Counted from the first letter of the stretch, positions 26,547 to 35,763 are shown. The stretch: DNA of 64,000 bases from Chryseobacterium gambrini (GCF_900156825.1 NZ_FTOV01000002.1:372001-436000); one strand, 5' to 3'. The notes: generated by a model from the sequence alone, not told the origin. Numbers and translations are program-made.

Positions 26547-27062
26547 TTATAATAAAAGCAAAATAACCGACACTACAAGACCTGCAATCGTGAAAACCAT
26601 TCCTCTTTTGAAAGCCTTCGTTTTAGGATTGAACATCCAGAAACTTGAGATTACAAAAAAGAACAAAGAAATCCCGAAAAAGGCATTTAACGGAGAAAGT
26701 CTGTCTTTAGACTGTGCTTTGTGAAGTTTTGTCATTTTATCCAGCACAAATGGCAGTTCTTTTTTGGTGTATTTTGCCTGTCCCGTTGCTGCATCGTAAG
26801 TTCCCTGCTTAAAGGTAAGAACAGTTCCTTCTGTTTTTTCCACTTCAAGACCTTTAATTCTCAATTCTTTTCCCAATGCTTTCTCATCAAGATTTTTTTC
26901 TACAACTTTATCGTACTTTTTTTCTTTTTTCAGAAAATCGGTGTCTCTGTAAATTAGCAAAACACCACTTACTGCATAAACAGCCATTATTCCGGCAAGG
27001 AAATAGCCCAGATAACGGTGCGTGATTCTCATAAAACTTCTTGTGTCTTTAATCTTATCCAT
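26547..27062 (-). CDS. PepSY-associated transmembrane protein
   Basis: 171 residues. Membrane helices at about 17-33, 125-143 and 152-170. The N-terminus FMRITHRYLGYFLAGIMAVY is the PepSY-TM start (R-x-x-H-R-x-L-G), and a soluble 60-residue loop sits between the first and second helices. Such proteins often accompany TonB-dependent siderophore receptors and may assist ferric-siderophore reduction. The siderophore-type receptor gene ends 89 bp upstream on the same strand, which supports that role. I have not seen catalytic residues. Confidence 0.85.
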   Translation of the reverse strand: MDKIKDTRSFMRITHRYLGYFLAGIMAVYAVSGVLLIYRDTDFLKKEKKYDKVVEKNLDEKALGKELRIKGLEVEKTEGTVLTFKQGTYDAATGQAKYTKKELPFVLDKMTKLHKAQSKDRLSPLNAFFGISLFFFVISSFWMFNPKTKAFKRGMVFTIAGLVVSVILLLL

Positions 27063-27151
27063 ATATATTGTTTTTGTTTTTAAAATTTCAAAAGTGGAAA
27101 CTGCAAAATTGCAATTCCCACTTTACATGAAGAAATTATTGTGATTCTTTT

Positions 27152-29440
27152 TTACAGCTTATACGTTAACGTAACATAGTAGTTTCTCGGCGTAATCGGG
27201 TTCACGGAATAATTTTCATGAACAGTGTAATTCTCTACATCAAACAGGTTTCCGACTTTCCCCTGAATCGAAAATTTCTTCCAATCATATCCTGCTGATA
27301 AAGAAACCGTAGTATAATCTTTTAATTCGAAAATTCTGCTTACCCCATTTCTCTGCTGCAAACTGTTGGCTCCTGTTTTAGTATCATTCCATCCTGCAAG
27401 TCTGTCTCCGATATAATATACTCCGGCTCCTACTTTTAAGCCCGGAACCAATTTTGTGAATTTATAGAATACCGATGCATTTGCTGTTGTTGCGGGAGTT
27501 CTTACCAATCTTTGGTTTTCTACATATCCAAAAGCTTCCGGAGTATCTAAATACACAGAATTGTTATAAGAAAAACCTCCGATAATGGATAAATTTTCTG
27601 TTGGATTTCCTGTGATATCAAGTTCAACGCCACGGCTTCTCATTTTTCCAGCAAAATCTTTGGTAAGCCCAGCAGGATCTATCTGGTTGCCTTTATCATC
27701 TAATGCATTCTGATAATAATTTCTGTATAAAATCTGGTAAACCGTTACATTAACAGCCAAAGCATTGTTCCAGAAATTCTTTTTGGCACCCACTTCATAC
27801 TGATCGATATTCGTAGGCGTTAAAGCCTCTCCGTCTCTTAATCTTCCTACGTTGGCAACAAAAGAGTTTGTATAGGTTGCAAATGCTGAAAAATTATCGT
27901 TTGGCATATAAACAAAACCTAATTTCGGAGATATTGCCTGATCGGATGACGATGAATTATTAACCAGTGATTTTCCTGTTGTGGAATTCAGATTCACCAA
28001 ACCGCTTGTAACCGTTTTAAATTTTGTGTTGATCGTAGGCATATTTTCAATGTAAGACCAACGCAACCCTGCAATAACTTTGAATTCTTTTGTAAGACTG
28101 ATGAAATCCTGAGCATACACTCCGATTCTTCTTGTATTAATTCTGTTTTTCTCCAACATTTCCGCAGCCGGAATACTTCCGCTTGCCCACGATTCAGGAT
28201 TGTCCAGATAAAGAAGACCATTGCTGTTTCCGTTAGTTCCATACAGATAGCTGTTTCCGTAAGCCAGTCTGTTGGTCGGATTATAGTAAGTATAAGCATC
28301 TGCAACTCCATAATCGGCATCAGCTCCGAATAACACTTTATGGCTTATTTTTCCTGTATTGAATTCACCATTTAAATTAATCTGTGCAGAAGTATAGTTC
28401 TGTTCGTTATAGGTTCTGTTTAAAGGACGTTTCCAGAAAAGTCTGTCGGTTGATTTTTCGTATCCCCACTGAACTCTTTCCGTAGAAAAATAATCCCTAG
28501 TATAATTCTGATAAGAAGCAGTAGCATTTAAAGACCATCTTTCATTGAACTGATGATTGAAGGTAACATTGGTAGTAACCTGCTCTATATTCTGATATTG
28601 CCAGTCTGTTCCTAAAAAAGCATTTCTCGGAAGAAGATTATTCATCTGGTAAGTATATCCGTCACGCTGCGTGATAGATCCGATTCCGAAATCTGGAGTA
28701 AAATCATTTTTAAGATAATCTGCCTCAACAATGATCTGTGATCTGTCGCTTAAATTAAATAAAAACGAAGGATTGAAATAATACTTTTCAGACTGCACCA
28801 CATCTCTGAAACTTTCCGCATATTCATACGCTCCGTTCACACGGAAAGCGATATTTTTTGAAAGCGGACCATAAAGATCTACTGTTGGTTTATAAGAATT
28901 CCAGCTTCCCGCATTCATTCCCACGCTTCCGCCAAAGTTGAATTTAGGCTTTTTAGTAATCATATTAATAACACCACCTGCAGCCGTATTTCCGTACAGC
29001 ATTGCATTCGCACCTTTAAGAACTTCCACTCTTTCCAGTCCGCTGACTTCCGGGAAAACGCCGCTGTTAACTCGGGAACCGTTCTTGAAAATATTATCAT
29101 TTCCCAGAATGAAACCACGTCCTCCGAAACTGTCCTGAGAATTTCCTCTGGAAGAAGTTACATAGATTCCGTTAACGTTCTGCAGAACATCACTCAGTTG
29201 TTTTGCCTGTTGCTGCTCAATAATTTCGTGAGTAACGATGGCAATCGGCTGAGGAGTTTCCATCATCGTAAGATTAGACTTGGTAGATAATGGTCTTGCC
29301 TTGTTGGGATTTCCGGTTTTATGAAGATTAACGTCTTCAATAGTCTGGATTCTAATGGTATCAGCTTCAACGTATTTCATCTGCGCGTCCAAAGAAAGGG
29401 CTGCGAATACTAATCCTATTGTGGCTAGCTGCTTTTTCAT
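27152..29440 (-). CDS. TonB-dependent siderophore receptor
   Basis: 762 residues. Signal peptide with cleavage near SLDAQ. There is a plug domain (about 55-170; TPQPIAIVTHEIIEQQQAKQ, GGRGFILGNDNIFKNG and YGNTAAGGVINMITKKP) and a 22-stranded barrel ending NYYVTLTYKL. The plug pattern LQNVNGIYVTSSRGNSQDSF and its order are those of the TIGR01783 ferrisiderophore receptors. It imports ferric siderophores using TonB energy across the outer membrane. It is transcribed with the downstream PepSY gene. Control by Fur is likely in the family, but no Fur box was recognised. Confidence 0.94.
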   Translation of the reverse strand: MKKQLATIGLVFAALSLDAQMKYVEADTIRIQTIEDVNLHKTGNPNKARPLSTKSNLTMMETPQPIAIVTHEIIEQQQAKQLSDVLQNVNGIYVTSSRGNSQDSFGGRGFILGNDNIFKNGSRVNSGVFPEVSGLERVEVLKGANAMLYGNTAAGGVINMITKKPKFNFGGSVGMNAGSWNSYKPTVDLYGPLSKNIAFRVNGAYEYAESFRDVVQSEKYYFNPSFLFNLSDRSQIIVEADYLKNDFTPDFGIGSITQRDGYTYQMNNLLPRNAFLGTDWQYQNIEQVTTNVTFNHQFNERWSLNATASYQNYTRDYFSTERVQWGYEKSTDRLFWKRPLNRTYNEQNYTSAQINLNGEFNTGKISHKVLFGADADYGVADAYTYYNPTNRLAYGNSYLYGTNGNSNGLLYLDNPESWASGSIPAAEMLEKNRINTRRIGVYAQDFISLTKEFKVIAGLRWSYIENMPTINTKFKTVTSGLVNLNSTTGKSLVNNSSSSDQAISPKLGFVYMPNDNFSAFATYTNSFVANVGRLRDGEALTPTNIDQYEVGAKKNFWNNALAVNVTVYQILYRNYYQNALDDKGNQIDPAGLTKDFAGKMRSRGVELDITGNPTENLSIIGGFSYNNSVYLDTPEAFGYVENQRLVRTPATTANASVFYKFTKLVPGLKVGAGVYYIGDRLAGWNDTKTGANSLQQRNGVSRIFELKDYTTVSLSAGYDWKKFSIQGKVGNLFDVENYTVHENYSVNPITPRNYYVTLTYKL

Positions 29441-29479
29441 GATAGTCTATTGTTATTTAGAGTGGTTTTAAATAAAGTG

Positions 29480-29487
29480 CAAATGTA
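29480..29487 (-). promoter_or_regulatory. -7 box TACATTTG for siderophore receptor gene
   Basis: The minus strand reads TACATTTG 39 bp upstream of the receptor start, an exact TAnnTTTG. No standard -33 element is present. Confidence 0.5.
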
Positions 29488-29596
29488 TATTATTATTTAG
29501 AATTAATAAAAATTATAAACTGATTTTTATCATTAATCTTTAATTTAGAAATTGTGTTTTCCCTTATTTTAGTAGGGATGAGAACTTTAGATTAAA

Positions 29597-29604
29597 TATC
29601 TTTG
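29597..29604 (+). promoter_or_regulatory. -7 box TATCTTTG for Gfo/Idh/MocA gene
   Basis: TATCTTTG ends 15 bp before the ATG at 29620. A TTG codon inside the box opens a longer frame (29602), but that start would lie inside the promoter, so the ATG at 29620 is preferred. Confidence 0.6.
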
Positions 29605-29619
29605 TTAAAAAATAAATCT

Positions 29620-30675
29620 ATGCAGTTAGTAAAAGTCGGACTTTGTGCGTTCGGAATGAGCGGAAAAGTTTTTCATACCCCGTTTTTGAAAGAACATCCG
29701 GGATTTTTTATTTCCGCAATTGTGGAAAGAAGTAAAGAAGAATCTAAAGAAAAATATCCTGAAGCACAAATTTACCGTTCCGTAGAAGAAATGCTGGAAA
29801 ATGCCGATATCGAACTCGTGGTTGTGAATACTCCGGTACAGACACATTTTGAATATGCAAAAATGGCACTGGAAGCAGGGAAAAATGTAGTAGTTGAAAA
29901 ACCTTTCACCGTAAATGTTGCTGAAGCAGAAGAGCTGGCAAAACTTGCGGAAGAGAAAAAATTATTTGTTAGCGTTTATCAGAACAGAAGATTTGACCGT
30001 GATTATCTTCAGGTACAGAAAATCATCAACGAAGGAAAACTTGGAAATATCAAGGAGGTGGAAATCCGTTTCGATAGGTTCAGAACTGAGCCGAGTGGAA
30101 AAGCACATAAAGAAAATCCTGAAGCGGTAGGTTCGGGTTCACTGCATGATTTAGGATCTCATCTGGTGGATCAGGCGGTTCAGTATTTTGGGTTTCCCGA
30201 AAAACTGTTTGCCGATGTTTTTTCCATGAAAGGAAAAGAATTTGCCAACGATTATTTTGAAATTATTTTGTTTTATCCAAATGATTTAAGAGTAAGGCTG
30301 AAATCTTCAGTATTCACCAAAGAAGCGCATTTTGCTTATGCCGTTCACGGAGAAAAAGGAAGCTTTTTGCAGGAAAGAACCGATAATCAGGAAAATGAAC
30401 TCGTTACAGGAGCTGTTCCGGAATATGGCGAAGAATGGACAAAGCCTTTAACAGAAACCGATGGGATTCTGAATTATCTAAATGAAAATAAAGAAACTGA
30501 AAGAATCCTCACTTCAAGCGAACCGGGAAATTACATGAATTACTATCAGCAGATTTATGAATTTATCGTTTTCGGATACGCATTGCCTTCACCTGCGGAA
30601 GAAATCATCAAAAATATGAAAATTATCGATGCGGCAGCAGAAAGTTCCAAACAGGAGAAAGTGATTTACTTGTAG
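29620..30675 (+). CDS. Gfo/Idh/MocA-family NAD(P)-dependent oxidoreductase
   Basis: 351 residues. The N-terminal Rossmann domain begins MQLVKVGLCAFGMSGKVFH (G-x-F-G-M-S-G). The central signature VVVEKPFTVNVAEAEELAKL contains the EKP motif. The C-terminal domain carries GSGSLHDLGSHLVDQAVQYF, where the D-x-G-x-H motif is the proton-transfer histidine region. Family members oxidise or reduce sugars, inositols or related polyols. The substrate is not determinable. It stands alone, followed by a purine-rich inverted repeat. Confidence 0.92.
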   Translation: MQLVKVGLCAFGMSGKVFHTPFLKEHPGFFISAIVERSKEESKEKYPEAQIYRSVEEMLENADIELVVVNTPVQTHFEYAKMALEAGKNVVVEKPFTVNVAEAEELAKLAEEKKLFVSVYQNRRFDRDYLQVQKIINEGKLGNIKEVEIRFDRFRTEPSGKAHKENPEAVGSGSLHDLGSHLVDQAVQYFGFPEKLFADVFSMKGKEFANDYFEIILFYPNDLRVRLKSSVFTKEAHFAYAVHGEKGSFLQERTDNQENELVTGAVPEYGEEWTKPLTETDGILNYLNENKETERILTSSEPGNYMNYYQQIYEFIVFGYALPSPAEEIIKNMKIIDAAAESSKQEKVIYL

Positions 30676-30880
30676 AGTCTTGGAGTTGTAGGGTGTGAGA
30701 GTTTTAGGGTTTGGGAGTTTTAGAGTTTTAGAGTCTGAGAGTTTTAGTGAGGTTAGAGTTAGAACTCTTAGAGCAAGATTTTTAAAGTAAGAAAATTTAA
30801 TATCAATTAAAATATAACGCTCTAAAACTCTCAGACTCTCTCACCCTAATACACTCAAACTCTCACACCCTCAAACTCAA
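30676..30880. repeat. Purine-rich/pyrimidine-rich imperfect inverted repeat
   Basis: The left part (about 30676-30760) is a degenerate tandem of GAGTTTTAG-like units on the plus strand. The right part (about 30822-30882) is the mirror strand, with CTCTAAAACTCTCAGACTCT-like units. The two can pair over tens of bases. It separates two convergent genes, so it may serve as a bulky bidirectional transcription end. A one-sided relative lies at 41493-41560. Confidence 0.6.
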
Positions 30881-32776
30881 CTACGCTTCACCCAAAATTT
30901 CCTGAAGTTCAAGCCATCTCATTTCATGGTTTTCCAAAGTTTCAGAGATAGATTCCAGATCGGCAGAAAGTTTGGATATTTTCTCGTAATCTGCTTCATT
31001 ATTAAGCTGGTCTAATATTTTTGCTCTTTTTTCCTCTAATTCCGGCATTTCTTTCTCAATGGTTTCGAGTTCACGCTGTTCTTTAAAGGAAAGTCTTTTC
31101 TTCTTAATGTTTGTATTGTTCGCAGCCGGAACGGTTTCTTTTACAGGCTCAGATTTTACGGAAACAGACTTTTCCAAAGCATCCTCCTTGCTTTTCGCTT
31201 CGCGGTATTCGGAGAAATTACCTGTAAAATCACGGATTTTACCTTCTCCTTCAAAAGCAAGAATATGATCTACGATTCTGTCCATAAAATACCTGTCGTG
31301 CGACACAATGATTAATGAACCCTGAAACTGCTGTAAAAAGTTTTCAAGAACCGTTAAAGTCGGAAGATCAAGATCATTCGTAGGCTCATCAAAAATTAAA
31401 AAGTTCGGATTCTGGTATAAAATATACATCAGATGAAGTCTTCTTTTTTCACCACCCGAAAGTTTGGAAATAGGAGAGTACTGCGTCTGATCGTCAAATA
31501 AAAACAATCTTAAAAACTGGGAGGCAGAAAGACTTTTTCCGTTGGCTAAAGGGTAAAATTCAGCAACTTCTTTAATGAAGTCAATTACTCTTTCATCTTC
31601 TTTGTAAGTAAGACCTTTTTGCGAGAAATATCCGAAATGGATGGTTTCTCCGGTTTCAATCTCTCCTTTATCCGCTTTTTCAAACCCCTGAATAATATTT
31701 AACAAAGTAGATTTTCCCGCTCCGTTTTTCCCTACAATTCCTACTTTTTCACCTCTCTGGAAAGAATAGCTGAAATCTCTCAGCAACAATTTACTTCCAA
31801 AACTTTTGTCAATATTTTTAAGCTCAAGAATTTTATTTCCAAGCCTTTTCATTTCAAAATCAAGCTCTAATCCCTGTTTTCTCGTGTCTGTTTTGGCTAC
31901 TTTTTCCGTTTCATAAAATGCATCAATTCTGGATTTGGATTTTGTAGTTCTTGCTTTCGGCTGTCTTCTCATCCATTCCAGTTCCTTTCTATAAAGGTTG
32001 TTGGCTTTATCAATTGTAGCATTCGTGTTGTCCTCGCGAATCATCTTATTTTCAAGATATGTGGCGTAAGAACCGTTATGAACGTAAAGATTCTTATCTT
32101 CCATTTCCCAGATCGTATCGCAAACACTGTCGAGGAAATACCGGTCGTGCGTTACCAGTAATAAAGTAATTTTTGCCTTACTCAGATAACTTTCCAGCCA
32201 TTCCACCATTTCAACGTCGAGGTGGTTGGTCGGCTCATCCATAATTAATAAAGTATGGCGGTGTTCAGCTCTTGTTTCCGTTAACAGTTTTGCCAAAGCA
32301 ACACGTTTGATCTGTCCACCGGAAAGTGTTCCCATTTTAGCTTCCAGATCGGTGATTTTTAGCTGCGAAAGAATCTGCTTCATTTCGTTTTCCAGATCCC
32401 ATGCTTTATGCGCTTCCATTTCAAGAAGAGCTTTTTCAATAAAATCATTGTCTGTGGAATGCAGAGACTGATGATAATTTTTCAGAGCCATAATCGGAGC
32501 CGAATCCAGAGTCATCATAAACTCATCAATCGTAATAGTCGGGTCAAAATCTATTTCCTGATCAAACAGAACCACCTGAATGTCTTTATTGATGATTACC
32601 GTTCCGCTATCTGCAATTTCTTTTCCCATCAGGATTTTCAGAAGGGTAGATTTTCCGCTTCCGTTTTTGGCAACAATGGCAATTTTATCTCCTTCGTTTA
32701 CATGAAAAGTAATATTTTCAAATAAAACTTTTATTCCGTAGGATTTGGTAAGATTTTCGGCAGAAACGTAATTCAT
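30881..32776 (-). CDS. ABC-F family ATPase
   Basis: 631 residues, two ATPase domains with no membrane helices. Domain 1 has AIVAKNGSGKSTLLKILMG (about 32-50) and LSGGQIKRVALAKLL. Domain 2 has IVGKNGAGKSTLLNIIQ and LSGGEKRRLHLMYIL. Both Walker B motifs are followed by DEPTN (MDEPTNHLDV and FDEPTNDLDL). The inter-domain linker (about 240-310) is charged, and a lysine/glutamate-rich coiled-coil tail (about 565-631) is typical of Uup-type members. ABC-F proteins act on ribosomes and some protect against antibiotics. The housekeeping Uup type is likely here; resistance is not shown. Confidence 0.92.
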   Translation of the reverse strand: MNYVSAENLTKSYGIKVLFENITFHVNEGDKIAIVAKNGSGKSTLLKILMGKEIADSGTVIINKDIQVVLFDQEIDFDPTITIDEFMMTLDSAPIMALKNYHQSLHSTDNDFIEKALLEMEAHKAWDLENEMKQILSQLKITDLEAKMGTLSGGQIKRVALAKLLTETRAEHRHTLLIMDEPTNHLDVEMVEWLESYLSKAKITLLLVTHDRYFLDSVCDTIWEMEDKNLYVHNGSYATYLENKMIREDNTNATIDKANNLYRKELEWMRRQPKARTTKSKSRIDAFYETEKVAKTDTRKQGLELDFEMKRLGNKILELKNIDKSFGSKLLLRDFSYSFQRGEKVGIVGKNGAGKSTLLNIIQGFEKADKGEIETGETIHFGYFSQKGLTYKEDERVIDFIKEVAEFYPLANGKSLSASQFLRLFLFDDQTQYSPISKLSGGEKRRLHLMYILYQNPNFLIFDEPTNDLDLPTLTVLENFLQQFQGSLIIVSHDRYFMDRIVDHILAFEGEGKIRDFTGNFSEYREAKSKEDALEKSVSVKSEPVKETVPAANNTNIKKKRLSFKEQRELETIEKEMPELEEKRAKILDQLNNEADYEKISKLSADLESISETLENHEMRWLELQEILGEA

Positions 32777-33047
32777 TATAGTTTGATGGTTAGATTTTGA
32801 AACTTAAACTGAGCCGCAAAAGTACGAAAATGTATCAGAAAAAGCAGAAATACAATCCCGAAGCCTTACACATGTTTTTTTCAATATTAAAACAATAATG
32901 GATTGTCTTATGTATTGAATTGTATTTACTTTTTGTTTTATTTGATTATAATATTTTAGTTAAAATTAAATATTTATTAAATTTAATGTATTGTTTAATA
33001 GATTTTTGATGTAGATTTATATTCCTAACATTATTAAAATTAAAACT

Positions 33048-33563
33048 ATGATGCAAATCAACTACTGGGCTGTTTTTGCAGCCGCACTTGTCCCTTTAAT
33101 AATGGGATTTATCTGGTATCATCCTAAAGTTTTCGGAAAAGCATGGATGAAAGAAGTCGGTTTAACCGAAGAGAAAATGAAGGGTTCCATGATCGGAGTT
33201 TTTATTTTTTCCATCATGTTATCAGCTTTAATGGCTTTGTTCTTACAATTTGTAACGATTCATCAGTTTGGCGCGCTCGGAATGGTCGGCGGAGATGAAA
33301 TGAACGCCAATCCGTCTTATCATGCCTTCATGAAAGACTACGGAATGGCTTACAGATCCTTTGGTCACGGCGCACTGCATTCTTCCATGATGGGATTTTT
33401 ATTCGTGCTTCCCATGATTGCCATCAATGCGATGTTCGAAAGAAAATCGTGGAAATATACATTAATTAACGCTGCTTTTTGGACGGTCTGCATTACCATT
33501 ATGGGCGGAATTATCTGCGGTTGGTATGCTCCGGACGGTTTTCACTGGGCAACACAAAAATAA
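33048..33563 (+). CDS. DUF1761 family membrane protein
   Basis: 171 residues with four membrane helices (about 7-24, 48-70, 115-135 and 140-160). The N-terminus NYWAVFAAALVPLIMGFIWY followed by HPKVFGKAW (W-Y-x-P-x-x-F-G-x-x-W) is the DUF1761 signature. The C-terminus has IMGGIICGWYAPD. ATG codons at residues 1 and 2 are both possible starts. Function unknown. An intrinsic terminator follows 20 bp after the stop. Confidence 0.88.
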   Translation: MMQINYWAVFAAALVPLIMGFIWYHPKVFGKAWMKEVGLTEEKMKGSMIGVFIFSIMLSALMALFLQFVTIHQFGALGMVGGDEMNANPSYHAFMKDYGMAYRSFGHGALHSSMMGFLFVLPMIAINAMFERKSWKYTLINAAFWTVCITIMGGIICGWYAPDGFHWATQK

Positions 33564-33583
33564 ATGTAATGTTTTAAAAAGTT

Positions 33584-33609
33584 AAGGCTACTTTTGCGTA
33601 GCCTTTTTT
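33584..33609 (+). terminator. Hairpin + T-run abutting the next start codon
   Basis: Stem AAGGCTAC / GTAGCCTT with loop TTTTGC, then TTTTT that ends directly before the ATG at 33610. It can terminate the DUF1761 transcript. If read-through occurs, it would present the next gene with a hairpin where a leader normally lies. Confidence 0.85.
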
Positions 33610-34740
33610 ATGTCATATACTTTAAGAATTTTTCAGTCAGCTGCCGATTTGCCGGAAGAATGGAATGTTGTGATCGGAAATCACAATATCCTGCTTTCCG
33701 GAGAATATTTTCGTGCATTAGAAAATTCCAGACCGCAAAACATGGAATGCTACTTTGTCGGTTTTTTCAAAGAAAATGATCTGATTGGCGGTGCTTTGTT
33801 TCAGTATCTAAATTTTATTCAGCATACAACATTTCAGAAAAATGAAGTGTTCTGTACCATCAGAAATTTTGTGGCAAGACAATTGAGTAAAGATGTGATG
33901 ATTCTCGGAAACAATATGCTTACCGGACAGAACGGATTTTATTTTGATGCTTCAAAAATTACTTCCGAAGAAGTGATTCCGCTTCTGGAAGAAGCCGTTT
34001 ATAAAATGCAGAAGGAAATAAGAAAAACATCCTTAATTATATATAAAGATTACCAGTCGAATTTTGTGAAATACTTTGACGGAGAAAAGCATCGGAAATA
34101 TTTCAGATTTTCCGTTCAGCCGAACATGATTCTTCGGATAAGAGAAAACTGGAATAATTTTGATGATTATATCAATGATTTTTCGAAGAAATACAGGGCG
34201 AGAGTCAAAACTGCCAAAAAGAAACTGGAAGGAATCATTAAAAAAGAACTCCAATTAGACATGATCAGAAAATATCAGTCTGAAATGAATGTTCTTTATC
34301 AGAATGTCGCAGAAAATGCCCCTTTCAATACCTTTTTTCTCAGAGAAAATCATTTTGAAAGCATGAAAGAAAATCTTGGAGGTAATTTCAGACTTTTCGG
34401 ATATTTTTCGAATGAAAAACTGATCGGTTTTTATACCATGATCCTCAATAACAAAGATATTGATACGTACTTTTTAGGCTACGAAAAAGAATGTCAGAAA
34501 CAAAAGCAGATCTATCTCAATATGCTTTTCGATATGGTGGAAATTGGAATTCATCATCGTTTTGAAAGAATTATTTTCGGAAGAACAGCTTTAGAGATCA
34601 AATCAACGATCGGAGCAGAGCCGACTGAAATTTTTGGTTTAATTAAGCATAATAATTTCATGATTAATCCTTTCCTGAAAACTATTTTTCCTTCCATTTC
34701 TCCCAAAACAGAATGGATTCAAAGAAAGCCGTTTAAATAG
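33610..34740 (+). CDS. GNAT-type acyltransferase (FemAB/peptidoglycan-recognition-like)
   Basis: 376 residues, no signal peptide. Two GNAT-like halves are visible. The first, about 1-150, has EEWNVVIGNHNILLSGEYFR and YFVGFFKENDLIGGALFQYL. The second, about 180-340, has SKKYRARVKTAKKKLEGI, RLFGYFSNEKLIGFYTMIL and FERIIFGRTALEIKSTIGAE. This is the layout of FemAB/Acetyltransf_6-like proteins. The exact donor and acceptor are unknown. The ATG sits immediately after a terminator T-run, and no TAnnTTTG box fits a leader, so its expression is puzzling. The long internal alternatives remove conserved-looking sequence, so I keep this start. Confidence 0.68.
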   Translation: MSYTLRIFQSAADLPEEWNVVIGNHNILLSGEYFRALENSRPQNMECYFVGFFKENDLIGGALFQYLNFIQHTTFQKNEVFCTIRNFVARQLSKDVMILGNNMLTGQNGFYFDASKITSEEVIPLLEEAVYKMQKEIRKTSLIIYKDYQSNFVKYFDGEKHRKYFRFSVQPNMILRIRENWNNFDDYINDFSKKYRARVKTAKKKLEGIIKKELQLDMIRKYQSEMNVLYQNVAENAPFNTFFLRENHFESMKENLGGNFRLFGYFSNEKLIGFYTMILNNKDIDTYFLGYEKECQKQKQIYLNMLFDMVEIGIHHRFERIIFGRTALEIKSTIGAEPTEIFGLIKHNNFMINPFLKTIFPSISPKTEWIQRKPFK

Positions 34741-34778
34741 TTTTATACAGAATTCACACAGGTTTTAGTTTGATATTT

Positions 34779-34844
34779 TCATCAATAGAAACGGGCTTCA
34801 GCCCGTTAACAATATAAGGTTTTTCGATTGGCTTCAGCCAAAGT
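34779..34844. repeat. Partial copy of the GGGCTTTAGCCC repeat family
   Basis: ATCAATAG followed by GGGCTTCAGCCC and then GGCTTCAGCC aligns in order with the left half of the 13225-13416 element (ATCAATAG, GGGCTTTAGCCC, GGCTTTAGCTAAAGCC). The T-to-C change keeps or slightly changes the palindrome. It lies in a convergent intergenic region. Confidence 0.6.
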
Positions 34845-34883
34845 CTCAGATGTTTAAAATTTGCAAAATCACCGGAAAGAAAA

Positions 34884-35735
34884 TCAATTCAAAGTCAGCC
34901 TCTTCAAAGACCACGAACTTCCGTTGTAAATATCCAGATCTACTTTTGTATTAATTCCGTGCACGATTCCGTTTTCTGTAAACTGCCAGAAATCCCACTC
35001 TGCATCGGATGAGGGAGCCGGAACATCATTGTAATTAGCTAACCAGAGCGGATAATCATCAAATTCGCCCTTCAGAAAATCTTTGTAATAATGATAATAC
35101 GTATAAATAATGGGTTTTTCGCCGTAAGTTTCCTCTACAATTTTGCACCACACTTTAAGGTCTTCAACCAGTTTTTTATTCGTTTTGCGTTTCGGGATTT
35201 TCTCAATATCCAAAATCGGCGGAAGATCACCGCTTTCGAGCTTTACATTTTCCAGGAAATTATTTGCCTGAATCACAGGATCTTCATCTGCTCTATAAAA
35301 ATGATACGCTCCGCGGATTAAATTCTGTTTTTTTGCCTGTTCCCAGAAATCAGAAAAATGTTTGTCGGCATTTCGGTTTCCCATCGTTGCACGCATCACC
35401 ACAAACTCCAGCGGAATGGTTTTGTTTCCGATAGTAAGGCTGTCCCATTTGATGTCTTCTTTATTCTGATAATGTGAAATATCAAACCCATAAGTTTTAT
35501 CTAAATTATTGGACAGGATTTTTTGAATTCTCAGCGTTTCCGTTTCACTGTTGTGAAGCTTTCTGTGAGTAAATTTATTGAAATATAAAGCGTAATAGTA
35601 ACTTATGGACTGCCTTAAATACAATCCTGTTCCGATAAGCGCAACAATTAAAATTCCCAGCACAATTTTTCTGCGGAAAAGATATTTTTTCCGACGGTTC
35701 TGATGGATCTTTTTGGCGGTTTTTTTGCTGTACAT
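34884..35735 (-). CDS. Glycoside hydrolase family 25 (lysozyme-like)
   Basis: Cleaves peptidoglycan glycan strands. 283 residues from the ATG at 35735. A short basic cytoplasmic lead (KKTAKKIHQNRRKKYLFRRK) and one membrane helix precede the catalytic domain, so it is membrane-anchored facing the periplasm. GH25 features are YGFDISHYQNKEDIKW, PLEFVVMRATMG, LIRGAYHFYRADEDP, and LPPILDIEKIP with the Asp-x-Glu pair. The longer ORF starting at 35774 is unlikely because a TAGTTTTG box (35756-35763) would lie inside it. The NDH-2 gene is transcribed divergently. Confidence 0.9.
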   Translation of the reverse strand: MYSKKTAKKIHQNRRKKYLFRRKIVLGILIVALIGTGLYLRQSISYYYALYFNKFTHRKLHNSETETLRIQKILSNNLDKTYGFDISHYQNKEDIKWDSLTIGNKTIPLEFVVMRATMGNRNADKHFSDFWEQAKKQNLIRGAYHFYRADEDPVIQANNFLENVKLESGDLPPILDIEKIPKRKTNKKLVEDLKVWCKIVEETYGEKPIIYTYYHYYKDFLKGEFDDYPLWLANYNDVPAPSSDAEWDFWQFTENGIVHGINTKVDLDIYNGSSWSLKRLTLN

Positions 35736-35755
35736 CGTTTGTGAATAAAGATTTA

Positions 35756-35763
35756 CAAAACTA
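35756..35763 (-). promoter_or_regulatory. -7 box TAGTTTTG for GH25 gene
   Basis: The minus strand reads TAGTTTTG (TAnnTTTG), 20 bp before the preferred ATG at 35735. It decides the start of the GH25 gene. Confidence 0.55.

Noticed and set aside
29521..29532. TGAT-N4-ATCA palindrome, FNR-like, between receptor and Gfo/Idh genes
   Set aside because: The half-sites are short, the sequence is AT-rich, and its distance to either -7 box does not match an activator or repressor position. Chance is likely.
29602..29619. TTG start for the Gfo/Idh/MocA protein
   Set aside because: The TTG lies inside the TATCTTTG promoter box. The ATG at 29620 gives a typical Rossmann start.
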